From: Lumbricus rubellus
Lineage: Eukaryota; Annelida; Clitellata; Crassiclitellata; Lumbricidae
NCBI GenBank assembly: GCA_945859605.1
Contig: OX243825.1
Coordinates: 23,261,554 to 23,325,553 of the forward strand
Reading direction: 5' to 3'
DNA: 64,000 nucleotides
This document shows positions 25,047 through 38,000 of the stretch, piece after piece. A program made the position numbers and the translations under genes. Each line of letters opens with the position of its first letter. Position 1 is the first letter of the stretch. The notes below the pieces were generated by a model. It made no database searches and had not been told where the DNA came from. It saw only the letters and a list, made by a program, of their open reading frames with translations.

Positions 25047-25092
25047 AGATTTATATAGCGCCTCTCACAGAAGACTATTCAGAGGCGCTCCC
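25047..25092 (-). repeat. SINE-tail fragment
   Basis: Minus-strand copy of the recurrent tail: atttatatagcgcctctcac, agaagactattcagaggcgc. Confidence 0.6.
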
Positions 25093-25511
25093 AGCACGGA
25101 AACTACGGGGGATAGAAATGTCTTTAAAGGCATATCAAATTGAAGCACACGACTAACAATAGACCATGAAACAGTCGTTTTCCTCTGTCGGTTGCACGAC
25201 TGCAGTGGAGCTCGAACGGTAGCTGCAGGTCTTTTTCGATTTCTACCTATAGTCTGTTTGCTGTGGATTCCTATATTTGTCGTACCATTAGTTGTGAAAC
25301 TTAATGCTGTCATCGATTCTAGCCATGCATAGACACATTAGAACGATTAGACAATACCTGTCTATTTAGGCAACTGTAGGCTACATGCATAGCAATGTAA
25401 ACTAGGCTACAACTTGTAGGCTACAAGATGCGATGAGCAGAGCCTTTTATAGAACCCGATGAGATTCCGCTTTTCTGCTTTGTCTAACCGTAGATCAATT
25501 CTAAGTTAGAC

Positions 25512-25667
25512 TTTAAGATATATTTAATATCTCCTCCTTTAAGATATATTTAATATCTCCTCCTTTAAGATATATTTAATATCTCCTCCTTTAAGATATA
25601 TTTAATATCTCCTCCTTTAAGATATATTTAATATCTCCTCCTTTAAGATATATTTAATATCTCCTCC
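25512..25667. repeat. 26-bp tandem repeat, six perfect copies
   Basis: Six head-to-tail units begin at 25512, 25538, 25564, 25590, 25616 and 25642. Each contains the imperfect palindrome agatat-atttaat-atct followed by cctcc. There are no spacers and no open frame. Confidence 0.95.
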
Positions 25668-26072
25668 TTAATTCCCAGGCATAGGCCTATAAAAATGTTC
25701 ACTCAGATATAGGCCTATAGGGGCTGACTCTGAGCGCCGTCTACACTCTACAGCTGCAGAAGTAGGCCTATAGGCTACACTAACATATTAAAGCTGGCTC
25801 TGGTCCATTAATTTTTAGACTGAACATGTCTAAGACAATATCACCAACTTACATCAAGGATGACAATGACATTAAGCATAATAACAACGAAGAAAAGGAG
25901 GATGAACAGAACAATGAGAGAAATACGTTAACAAAAAACATCCGATGGCCTACAAAGGTATTTACGTTCAAATCAGATGAAGGCAAACATGACAGAATTG
26001 AAGCCTTAAGTTGTTCTTTTGTCTCCATTTGCTCCTACTTACCTGTTTTCATCGGCGTATCTTCTTCATTCA

Positions 26073-26338
26073 TCTGCACCACCACCACCACCACCACCAC
26101 ACCGCCTCCACCACCACCCCCACCCAACCCCACCATATCAAGAAAGACCACAGTGAACACACGTCCATCAACACGACCACCACCATCACCACCACCACTC
26201 CTACCACCACCCCCACCACAACCACCACCACTCCTACCACCACCACAACCACCACCACTCCTACCACCACCACCACACCACCACCACCACAACCACCACC
26301 ACCACCACACCACCTCCACCACCACCCAACCCCACCAT
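26073..26338. repeat. CCA/CAC low-complexity tract
   Basis: A long run of ccaccaccac with occasional tcctacc units. It keeps open frames on both strands encoding poly-Pro/His/Thr or poly-Val/Gly, which is a by-product of composition rather than a gene. Confidence 0.9.
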
Positions 26339-26629
26339 ACCAAGAAAGACCGCAATGAACACGTCCATCAACATAGCCACTTCCTCCTCCTCCTCGACTT
26401 CCACTTCATTGTCTGAATCATTTCCTTTCACCTCTTCCTCTTAATCCTCCTCCTCCTCCTTCCCATCGTCCTCCTCTTTCTGCTTCCCACATACTCCCCT
26501 CCCGTCTGCTCCCATTTTCCCACACCAGTATCCCATTATTCTTTATCGTTTCCTTGCGATCAAGAAAACAACACCATCACTGCTCAGGTGCGGAAGGCAG
26601 CCATGCAAATCTTTGCCTGTTGATCCCAT

Positions 26630-27393
26630 CAGTGATACCGCTCCAAAATTTAAGAAAAGCCAAGATGTGGTCTTAAAAAAAGCCAAGAAAAGCCAAGTTA
26701 ATAATTAGTGACTATGTCACCTATTTTATTTCAACATAAGCTATTTTATCCCATAAATTATGATGTTCATGAAATTTTGTATAATTAATCCTGAAATGAA
26801 TGTATGTTAAATTGTTAATAATTGGTTCCGGTCACTGAATTTCTAACATACTAACAACATTTTGGAACATAGTGGGCTAGTTTTGAGAAATAAACGTCAC
26901 CTTCACTTTAGTTGTTTTCTTGAGTTCAAAATTTGTGTGTGTGCTTTTGTGTGGTCTTGTGAGCCACTAAAGCTGATTTATTTGGATTTCTAAGATTAAT
27001 GTCTATTTTGTATTAATATAAGTGTCTGTGATCAACTTATCATTTAACTTTATCAAGTTATTTGCGATTGTGCGTGGAATCTCGCGAAATTGCATGTGAC
27101 GTCACAAATGACTAATATGCAGAGAGCAAACAGTTCAGAGAATAATAATAAGTCGGATAAATACTAGTCAGTAGATGGAACCATAGTGATATTATTGCTT
27201 AAATTATTGTTATTTAGTGGATTATTGCTTAAATTATTGTTATTTAATGGATTATTGCTTAAGATTATTGTTATTTAGTGGGCAGAAAAAAGCCAAGTAA
27301 AAAAGCCAAGGTCCTTTGAAAAAAAGCCAATATCCCAAGATGCGATTGAAAAAGCCAAGATATTGGGAAAGAAGCCAAGGAGCGGTATCACTG
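26630..27393. mobile_element. Non-autonomous hAT element with GCCAAG subterminal repeats
   Basis: Inverted ends CAGTGATACCGCTCC are flanked by near-perfect 8-bp target duplications, gatcccat (26622-26629) and gattccat (27394-27401). Many GCCAAG hexamers crowd both ends, like the subterminal transposase-binding repeats known in hAT elements. The interior holds three tandem copies of a unit of about 35 bp (attattgcttaaattattg, about 27192-27285). No transposase was found. Confidence 0.85.
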
Positions 27394-27689
27394 GATTCCA
27401 TGTGTGTGCAGTCGACGCTGCGAGAGGTTCCAGCGGAACAATCAGGAACAAAGCGCCAACCAACGACTAACGATTACTTGAATGACGGCTACGTAGGCGA
27501 GACGACCATATTGATTTGTTATGCGCATTTTCTCTGCTATGCACTTCTCTCAGCGAAGGCAATAAACACGGATTGCTTAATACACATCACGAGGAACACA
27601 GTCCGGAATGAACTAGGAGGTTTAGCCTACTCGTTTTGCCTGGAATTTTAACGTGGGGTTAAAGTCTTGGCGGGGACGGAGAGATCATT

Positions 27690-28006
27690 ATGAATAATCC
27701 ATACTCCAGATATGAATTGAGGTAAGTTAATTATCCAGCTATGAGTAAGTTTTGAAAATCTAATTAGACATAAAAATAATAGTCAATAATTAATTTGTGG
27801 AACTTGGGCTCATTGTTGTTCACAGAAAAAAATTACCAATATTTGTTAACCGTCGTGAAATATGAGCAGTGTGGTTCTGTGGGGATGACATTAATTCTTT
27901 AAAGTGTGCTGTTTTATTTACTTGTGGATTCGATTATATTGTTGCTTCAATTTTCTGCTTGAAGCATTGTTCATGTTCAATATGCCTTCTTTGATACAAT
28001 TTGACG

Positions 28007-28093
<87 letters not shown>

Positions 28094-31000
28094 GAGGTGG
28101 GGAAAGACAGAGGAAGAGGGCCAAAGATTAGACGTATTGACGAGTGGATGGAGAATGGAATCACTCCGCAGAGGGAAGAGAGGGAATTTGTCCCTCTTCC
28201 TCTGTCTGCAGAGTGGTTCCATTATTGACAGGTGGGTGACAGAGGAAAGATTCACAGGTGGAAAATCAGGTCAAGTTCGAAAGAACGAAGCGGCGGAGGA
28301 AGACATTTGCGACGTAACTGTTAAGCTGCAGCTAGGTACGATAGGAAAACCAATTAGGCTTTGACGAATGTCGTTATTGTCGTACATAGTAATTGGCCAA
28401 AATGGAATCACGAACTCTCTTCAAATTATGTTCAGTTTATTGCTTCTGTAGGCTAAATAGGTCTACGTTCTGCAAACACATGAGGGTGGTGGGTAGAGGA
28501 ACTATAGGGTGTTGAACGCTAGGCCTACATCACTTCCGTCAACTAAAATATAATCAAACACGCAATTCTCTAACGCAATAAACTGATGAGATGAAAAACA
28601 ATCCTAAACGATATAGTCTCATGAGAGACAGCCGCATGTGATGGGTAGGAAGTATTAGCGTCTTCATTTTACTATAGCCTCAAGCATAAAGGTTGCGTGG
28701 CATCTCCCTCGCCGTCTTATCCTCCCACCGACTGACCGACAAGGCACATTCGGTGTAATCATCACAGTTGAGAGATCTGGGTTCGAGTCCTCAAGCGGGG
28801 GGAGGGCATCGGCGGCCAATACATTACACACGGTAGTTGGGACACTTGGGGAGGGGGCGGGTGGAGCAGGCACCTCGAAACAAATTTAATCGCAATTGAG
28901 AACTCGAACCCAGATCTCTCAATTGAGAGTCCAACACGATAACCACTCTACAAAACGCACGCAGGTAATGTGTTGGAAACTGGAAAGAAGTTGAAACAGA
29001 GACTTAATTGTAAAATCTCAAGACCGTAGCCATGCTTTCGTTTCGGTCTGCTCGATCTTGAGCAAGCTGACAAGCAACAGAATCAATTGACTAGATTAAT
29101 GAGAAGCGTCGTGAACTCTCAACGCGGGGGAGGGCATCGGCGGTCAATACATTACACACGGTAGTAGGCCCACAGTTAATTATTAGTGTTATATAATCAT
29201 TACAGAATCTCACCTGCCATCATGCATCATTTCATTGTTACATTATTTCATTTGGGAAGGAGTGTTCAAGCACCCATGGCAAAGCACCTCCTTAAATCAA
29301 ACACAACAACCTTGTAAGACGAACTGCTCGCAATGTTTTCCACAGGAGCAGAAGTCCTCCTCGAACTCTCTCGCAATCGACAGCCATCGTTCCAATCACA
29401 CAACCAACGTCATCATATCATCATCCACCGGATGACTCAAGATTAATGGAACTGGAGCGACGACTATCCGCCTCTGAGCTGTCGCAGGGAACACTTCTGA
29501 AGGAGGTTCTTCGACTGCGCCAGGACCTCACCACACAGCTCGGCCACAAGGACCTCCATCTGCTGACCAGCGAAGCAACTACTGCCCGACAGATGGCTGA
29601 GACTGGACTACGATCGAGCAACGAGGTCATTGGTCAGCTCAACCATCAAGTCCAGCTGATCGCTGACCAACATCGATCGGACTCTGGAGCAATCGCTTCT
29701 CTTGTTAATCTTGTTAAGGCGCTTGAAGACGCGATGCTAACCAACCAACAGGATGTTCAACATAAGATGGATATCTGCACATCCAGGTAACTGCTAGCGA
29801 CAGAGAGTTCTTTCCTTTCATTCAAGTATTTATATAGCGCCTCTTCAAGGAAACTACTCAGAGGCGCTCCTGTTTCTCAGGTAGAACCAGCAAAGACAAA
29901 TGTAACAAGCCAGTCTATTATTGTGAATAGTTGAAAATTGATTTTAATTGATTGGTTGGTTGATTGATTGGGAAGAAATCTCTCGACTCGTTCTTTAAGT
30001 GCGGCTTACAATGCAAGAAAACAATGTTAGTGCAATTCAACAATATTCGTATACGAGTGGGAAAATGCAGCTAACCAAAGCGTCGCTTTGATGGAATCCT
30101 GAAATGAGCAGTATGAGCTTCATAAATGCCGATACGAGTCTAAATACACAGAGACAGCCGTGGATACCGATTCCAGTTTTATTGCTCTTAACATATTAAT
30201 ACGGTATTCTAATGGTCTAGAGCCGTGGACAGCTAGCTCTCTCTCCATGGTTTTATGCAGACACAGTGTGCGGTGCTCTACTCAGTTCATGGCTGTGTTC
30301 ACTTGACAATCACCTACCCAATGCACCGAGGATTTGGGTTGGGTCAATCCAGCGCGATAACAAAACTAACGACACAGTTGCCTTCTTCACCAGACATCCT
30401 GTTAGTCTTCTGCACTGCACATGGGATAATGGTTCAATTGGCAGATATGTTTTGAACAGCCAACTTAACTTGCCACCACGAGTTCATAGTGTCATAAAGC
30501 TCATGGAAAAACCTCGACACAGACACTGGCAATGACAATGACACAGACAACTACACTGACAATGAAACTGACAACTACACTGACAATGACACAGACAACT
30601 ACACTGACAATGAAACTGACAACTACACTGACAATGACACTGACAACTACACTGACAATGAAACTGACAACTACACTGACAATGAGACTTACAACTACAT
30701 TTGTACACTGGCAATAAGACTGACAATGAGACTGACAATAAAATGAGCCTGACAATGACACAGAAAACGAGATTGACAATGACGCTGACACCGTTAATGG
30801 TGGGGTGCTTGTGGCAAGGTTTGCGATGAAAGTGCTGTGTAATTTTATTGTCATCATTATCGTCGTCGTCGTCATCATCGTGTCACCGTTACAGCCAATC
30901 ATAAATATTATCATGACATTGTGGACTCTGAATACAGTGAGTAGCCTACATGACGTTGCTCTCTGTTAAATTTAAACGCAGAATTTGGCAGAGTCGATCA

Positions 31001-31589
31001 TAGGATCATAGGATCATAGGATGATAAGATCATAGGATCGTAAGATCATAGGATCATAGGATCATAGGATCATAGGATCACAGGATCATAGGCGCATAGG
31101 ATCAGTCTTAGCTCAATCCAGAACATCGTATAGTTGATTGATTGAACAATATTGTTGATTGCTTGCCTCCCTGATGACGAGCGAATGACGACAGTGACAT
31201 GCATTCAATCAAAACTTTCTTGTCTTTGCTTTTCATAGGACGAATGAATTGCGAGACGCTTTCAATGAACTTCGTTCCGCGTCAGCCGCCGACCATCAGC
31301 AAAACAGATTGGCTGAACAGAATCAACAGCAGAAGTAAGACATGAAAGTCTTCATTCCGTCCACAACATCGGCTTATAATATTATACTTTGCTGTTATTA
31401 AATTAGTTGGTTAAGGACTGTTAGTCAGTTTTGAAGAAGAAGAATTAACCGTTCCAGACACATTGCCTTTACAATTTTTAAGTCCCTAGAGTACCGTACC
31501 TCAAGACAACAAAGAAATTAACAAAATAATTAATAGTGGTATTATTATTGCTGATTATTTTATATTTTTTGCTGCTGCTGCTGCTACTA

Positions 31590-31626
<37 letters not shown>

Positions 31627-31627
31627 G

Positions 31628-31659
<32 letters not shown>

Positions 31660-31735
31660 GCTACTGCTACTACTACTACTACTACTGATACTGCTACTGC
31701 TACTGCTACTGCTACTGCTACTGCTACTGCTACTG

Positions 31736-31770
<35 letters not shown>

Positions 31771-31912
31771 ACTGCTACTGCTACTGCTACTGCTACTGCT
31801 ACTGCTACTGCTACTGCTACTGCTACTGCTACTGCTACTGCTGCTGCTGCTGCTACTGCTGCTACTGCTGCTGCTGCTGCTACTGCTACTGCTACTGCTA
31901 CTGCTACTGCTA

Positions 31913-31944
<32 letters not shown>

Positions 31945-31969
31945 GCTGCTGCTGCTGCTACTACTACTG

Positions 31970-32021
<52 letters not shown>

Positions 32022-35000
32022 AATAAACATCATCATCGTCGTCATCGCTGCATCATCATCACTATTATCACCATGTCATAGGTTGGGGTGACCGGGTGGT
32101 TCATCAATAGCAAGAAACTTGTATGGAAGAGCCAAAGATGAATGAGGAGTGTGTAGGAAAGCCGAGGCAAGTAATAATAATCTGCATTAACACGACACGC
32201 CACACGCACAGGCCTGTGTGGTCCACATGATCTAGCGCCAAGGCAACAGTCAACGGCTATTCTAACAGCCTTGTCAACGAGTCTCAAGTTCTATTCGCAA
32301 AGCATAAAGCCAACCAGCAGCTTGATTGTGAAGGGAAACTGCTCTCAATAGCGCTTCATTTAATTTTTTTTATCCCCGGCAGTTAAATTGTTAGCGTTAT
32401 TGCTTGAACGAAGCACGGCTATTATAGCCTAATAATAATTATTATTATCTTTGTCCCTTTTCAACACTTATTATTTTCCTCGGCAAGTCCTTCACCTGAA
32501 ATTATTGCTCGTGTGCTTCGGCGTGAAGCACCGATGCAGTGTCCGCGCTGTTGATATGTGTGCCTCTGAGTAGAGGCTCGAAATGACGTTATAGTAAATG
32601 CGACAAACAAAACAAACAAACAAATAAACAAGGCGTTCGCTATGCGTATGAGTAAAGGTGTTTTTCCATTTAGATTGTAGTCTAGTAACTATTGTCGGAA
32701 TGTGTTGATTGTAGCCTTAGATCTCTTCAGAACCACGTTGATCGAAATCTCGAGAAGCAGAGGGATGCTCTGGGCGCTCTGGAAATCCGCAACCAGGAGC
32801 TGGAGCACAAGATGGAGAAGGAGAACATTCGAATCCTCGGAGATATAACGGAAACGACGGATGAGTTGGCGAGAAGGGTTCTACAGAAAGAGATGAGACA
32901 ACGAGAGGAGTGGCAAACGAAACTCGCACAGATCGAAAAGGTAAAATGGCGGCTCAACCAAACCTCCTTCCTTTCTTCCTCATTTTGATGGATTGTACAC
33001 CTGTGTATTAGCTTTGACATTATTTGGCTGTTAATGTAGGTCGAATACTAGTTCTGAACAGAACAGATTATAGGCTAAATTAGAATAGGCTACAATAGAG
33101 TACAGAGTACAGATGAGAGAAAACGGAATGTAATAATGGCCGTGCAACAAAATCTAATACATTAAAAGACAATACCTAGAGACACAATAGTAAGCGTAGA
33201 GATAAACATACATGCATACATTACATACACATAATTATATATTCATTGTCATACAAACATACACATACATACATACATACATACATACATACATACATAC
33301 ATACATGCATACATACATACATACATACATACATACATACATACATACATACATACATACATACATACATACATACATACATACATACATACATACATAC
33401 ATACATACATACATACATACATACATACATACATACATACATACATACATACATACATACATACATACATACATACATACATACATACATACATACATAC
33501 ATACATACATACATACATACATACATACATACATACATACATACATACATACATACATACATACATACATACATACATACATACATACATACATACATAC
33601 ATACATACATACATACATACATACATACATACATACATACATACATACATACATACATACATACATACATACATACATACATGTATGCATATACAACACA
33701 GCATGAAGCTATAGAATACAATCGCAATAGGCTACAATTATTATAGACCTGTTGTGTATCAAAGAACCACAGAGCTATTCAAGAGAATGCATATAATTAT
33801 ATCGAATATACTGAACTTGATCATACTGAATAAGTTGCACCGGATAAGATGCTGTTTCGGTTTGCATTCGGTTCCAGAATCTCCAGTCAGTTCAGGATCA
33901 GCTGGACCTGAAGTGGACATCAATAGGAGAGAAGACGACGAATGAACTCAATAGACTCGTGGTCAGTTACTTTGTTGTACTAACAATAGCCTCATGCATC
34001 CTCAATTTTATTTCACCGCGGTGAGGTTGGGAGTGCCTCTGGCTCTGAGTAATCATCTGGAAGAGACGCTATGCAAATTTAATTAATTAATGCATGTATC
34101 TAGACAGCCAAAATTAATTACTGATACTAGCACTCATGTGAATTTTAACTGAGGGATTGAAGTGAGCGAATGATGATGATGATGTCACTGATGATGTCAC
34201 TGATGATGTAATTGATGATGTCACTGATGATGTCACTGATGATGTAACTGATGATGTCACTGATGATTCACTGATGATGCCACTGATATAGGATGGAAGG
34301 AAGAAGACGAAGAGGAATCTAGAACGGTTGAACGATGCAGTTAACCTACTCGACAAACGATTGGACGAATTGAAAAGAGTTCAGGACAACATCCTTGCAG
34401 CAGAAATCCAGTCTCGGTAACTGATCATCCCAACATTTAATCTATATAAGTAAAAAGGAACTTTCCAATAGTTCGTAACATCACCACGCTGAAAGTTACG
34501 CACCGATTGTTTTGAAAATTTTACAACACCTTCCATTCCCATACAACCGTGTGTTAAGATTTTTCACCCAAAAAACGCAACCTTTTCCTCAAAAAGTGAA
34601 CTTTGCAATCCGTTCGCCCGCCATTTGCAAATTCAACACGTCCCACACGGCTGCCAGATTTCATAAACGCGGTCTCCAAACACAGCAGACGAAACATCAA
34701 TGAGGTCGCGTGCTGTGACGTCATAAGCGAGTCGCGATTAATTTACCAAAGGGCCTTTTCCCAAAGCGGCCTTTCATCATTATTGGGCTTGGAATGGACG
34801 GTGCGACGGAGGAAAGGAGCGGAGGGAGCGGGACGAAGACGGTGGGGGGAGCGGAGGGGGAGAGGTCGGGGAGGTGGAGGTCAAGGGGAGGGGAAGGGGA
34901 GGGGAATGGAGGGGTAGGGGAAGGGGAAGGGGGAGGGAAAGGGGAGGGGGAGGGGAGCGGGAGGGGGAGGGAGGAGGGGGAGGGGGAAAAGGGAGGGGAG

Positions 35001-38000
35001 GGGAGGGTGAGGGGGAGGCAGAGGGGGAGGGGAGCCTCTTTTCAGCCACAGCAACGCGTGGCCGGGTTCAGCTAGTGACTTAATAATTATACTGACGATG
35101 GGTGCAGGTTAAGGTATAGAATTAGGTCTAAGACAGAATAACGGAAGACGCTCTTACGAGATAGCAGTATTGCACCTTGTCAATAATTTTGATCATTCAA
35201 GTATACAAATTACTATTTCCATAAATTGTCGTCGATTTGGTCATCATTGTCCTATCAATAGATCTATCAATAAGTTCGGCTGTCACACTACCGTATCGTA
35301 GAAAGGATATTACCACCCATTGTTCAATAATTGTCTTGTCAGATTATCGGATCTATAGCACAAAGTCAAACAGAAAATCAGCGGCATGGAGCCTTTTATT
35401 CAGATGTTATTAAACGCGCTAGATAAGCATTCTACAACTTAAATTTTATTTCGTTGTTGTAGGAGGAAGAAGGAGATGGAGACGGTGTCGAAACTGAATG
35501 AAATCGAAAACAGTTTAAGACAATCGAGAGAAAACTTACGACATACGATCGACACAACCACAAAGGTTATTGGTTCTTTGTCTGACTGCATTTTGATTGA
35601 ATGATAGATCGATTGATTGAATGATTGATTAAGTGATTCATTCATTCATTCATTCACTGAAACACTGACGGATTGGCTGACTGACTGATTGATCGATAGA
35701 CTGATTCACTGACTGACAGACTGACTGACTGACTGATTAGCTGAGTAGGTCAGTGTATCAATACCAGTCTGCCTCTAATGTCAGCTCGTCTGCTGCGCTA
35801 CATCCATTATGTAGCACCTTTTAAAAAGTAGGCTGACTCACTTAAGAACATATTTAAGAAATAGCAAATTTTGCCAGTTACTTTCCACTGGTGAGTAGGA
35901 GACGTCGGTCCATTCAGATAGATCATAACCATCTTTTTTTTATCCCAGTCACTGCAGTAAGCACGACACTGTTTCCAGTTAATTGTAGGCTACTTCCTTA
36001 GCCATCTTCATGACCTTCAAATCTAGACTTGGGACCGAATCTGACCATAAACAGTTCTTTCCTCGATTTTATCTTTGGCTAAACGCCTGCCATGTGAACA
36101 AATTGGTTCCCAGGGGCGCAACCAGAAAATTTTCCTGGGGGGTGCTCAGACGTATTATTGTAAGCGCCGATGGTGCGAAGTAGCGAGTGCCAAAGGAACT
36201 TGCTTGATTGTGTAATCTTAAAGACCGAATGGCCTCTACCACCCCCCACGCACCAAAAAAACTCATCGGATTTGGAAAAATTGCGTGGGTCACCTTTTAG
36301 CCTAGGGGGTGCTCAAGCACCCCCCAGCACCTCCCTAGTTGCGCCACTGTTGGTTCCTGAATCTTGGACGCTGAAGAAATTTGGATATTACGATTGTAAT
36401 ATGCTATAGTAAATATACAATGGAACCTACGATTTAATAGCCTAATTAGACCTGTACATATAGGCCTGCACTGCTAGGCGATAGCAGATAGATTTAGCGT
36501 CGTAAGGAATTAATACTTAGGTCTGATCTAACACTTGACCTTCATGAACTTTAGGTCTGGAACGCAAAGATGGATGCATCGATGACAAACGTGGAAGAAA
36601 TTCTTCCGAAACTGTTGAAGACAGTCGGAAAACTGGAGCAAGACGTCCAGACTCGCAGTAACTCGACTAAGAAACTTGAAGATAGTGTATCATCGCTAAA
36701 CATTTCTACAAAGAGGTTAACGGCCGATGTTACTGAACTTCAACAATCCAGCGGAAAGATTAAGGAAAGCGTGTCTTCACTTAATCAGTTAACAAGAAAG
36801 CTGGAGAAAGAAGCTAAGGAAATAAAGCACTCCACTGGAAAAATCGAAGAAGACACAGCGTCCTTAAAACTTTCGACAAAAAAGCTTGAGAAAGAAAATC
36901 AAGCGATTCAAATATCCACTGGAGAGCTCTTGGAAGGCATGTCTTCATTAAATCTATCTGCAGCCAAAATGGAAAAGGATATCAGTGAATTGCAACACTC
37001 AAGAGTAGTGCTTGATAAGAAAATATCAGATGAGCTGCATCCAAACATAAGTAAACTGAAAGAGCAAATGTCTCAGTCCATTACTTCACGGTCGAAACTT
37101 CAGAGTGACATCAACACGCTATCCAGAGACGTAAGTAGGCTATACCAGACCATATAGTTACCAGATATTGAGCGCTCAATTATTTTCCGCTAGTCTTAAG
37201 AAATAAAGTAGTAGAACCTGCTCCCAAAGCTCTCATTTTGTGTAATCGTTTGGTAGTTTGTATTCGCCAATTAATTGCGTCTTATTTTATCCAGTTCTAC
37301 ATAAATTTGCGATTACAGTACTTAACTTTTTCATCACCGCAATTCATTTACGAATGCCTATGTCGCCAAGAAGCCCAACCAATTAACCAGTCGATTTGCT
37401 TATTAACACAGATAGTTAGATATCAGATTAGGCTAGGCCTAATTAGTTTCGATTTATTTAAGTTTCCGGCAGTCTAATCTTTTGACTGTTGCTCCTAGAA
37501 TTTGACATTATTTTATTTTGTAGAAAATTCCTGCAATTGACGATAAGCACAAATGGTTTTCGGATGAACTTGATCGTCGAATGAAAGAAGAAGCCAAGAA
37601 CAGGTTAAACCATAAATATGCAGATCGCCCGGTCTCTGCTTTAGACATCGTCGCATACTCATTCCTTTTTGTTGCTCCTGTGCCATTGGCCTACAGGATA
37701 ACTGTGTGCATGCATGTGCATGCTAATGTATACGCTCTCTATGCGTGCATCATTTGTAGGCCCTATTCATTCACTGCAAGAAATTTGAAAAACGCCCCAA
37801 CCAGAGCCTTCTATTAGACTACAGTGATAGAAGGCTCTGGCCCCAACCAGATACCGCCGCCTAAGGGAGCTTCCAATCTTCAGTAGCCTACTTGAGATTA
37901 TTGGCAACTAGTAAAAGACAATTATTGTGCTGATACTGGCAGGAGGCGCATTTCTAACTTACTGGAGTCCATGCGTATGAATTATATCTGAACAACCAAG

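Larger units (their letters stand above)
23344..27689. other. NAF1 3' UTR and NAF1 to coiled-coil gene intergenic region
   Basis: No gene is supportable here. It contains the NAF1 3' UTR, a SINE-tail fragment (25047), a 26-bp tandem array (25512), a CCA/CAC low-complexity tract (26073) and a 764-bp hAT element (26630). The 300 bp before 27690 should hold the promoter of the coiled-coil gene, but no core element stands out. Confidence 0.5.

Noticed and set aside
25512..25667. CRISPR-like array of 26-bp repeats
   Set aside because: The repeats are contiguous with no spacers, and the genome is eukaryotic. The same applies to 63557-63682.
25826..26416. 196-codon open frame with an acidic start and a long poly-Pro/His tail
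   Set aside because: The second half is a CCA/CAC repeat that stays open in several frames on both strands, and the first 50 codons match nothing I recognise.
28895..28955. Functional tRNA gene on the minus strand
   Set aside because: Boxes A and B are present, but no acceptor stem pairs and the flanks are dispersed-repeat sequence.
31587..32045. Minus-strand poly-Ala/Val protein
   Set aside because: Pure translation of the CTG/CTA array inside an intron of a plus-strand gene.
33212..33746. Long frames of repeated IHTY and CMYV on both strands
   Set aside because: Translation of the CATA microsatellite in every frame.
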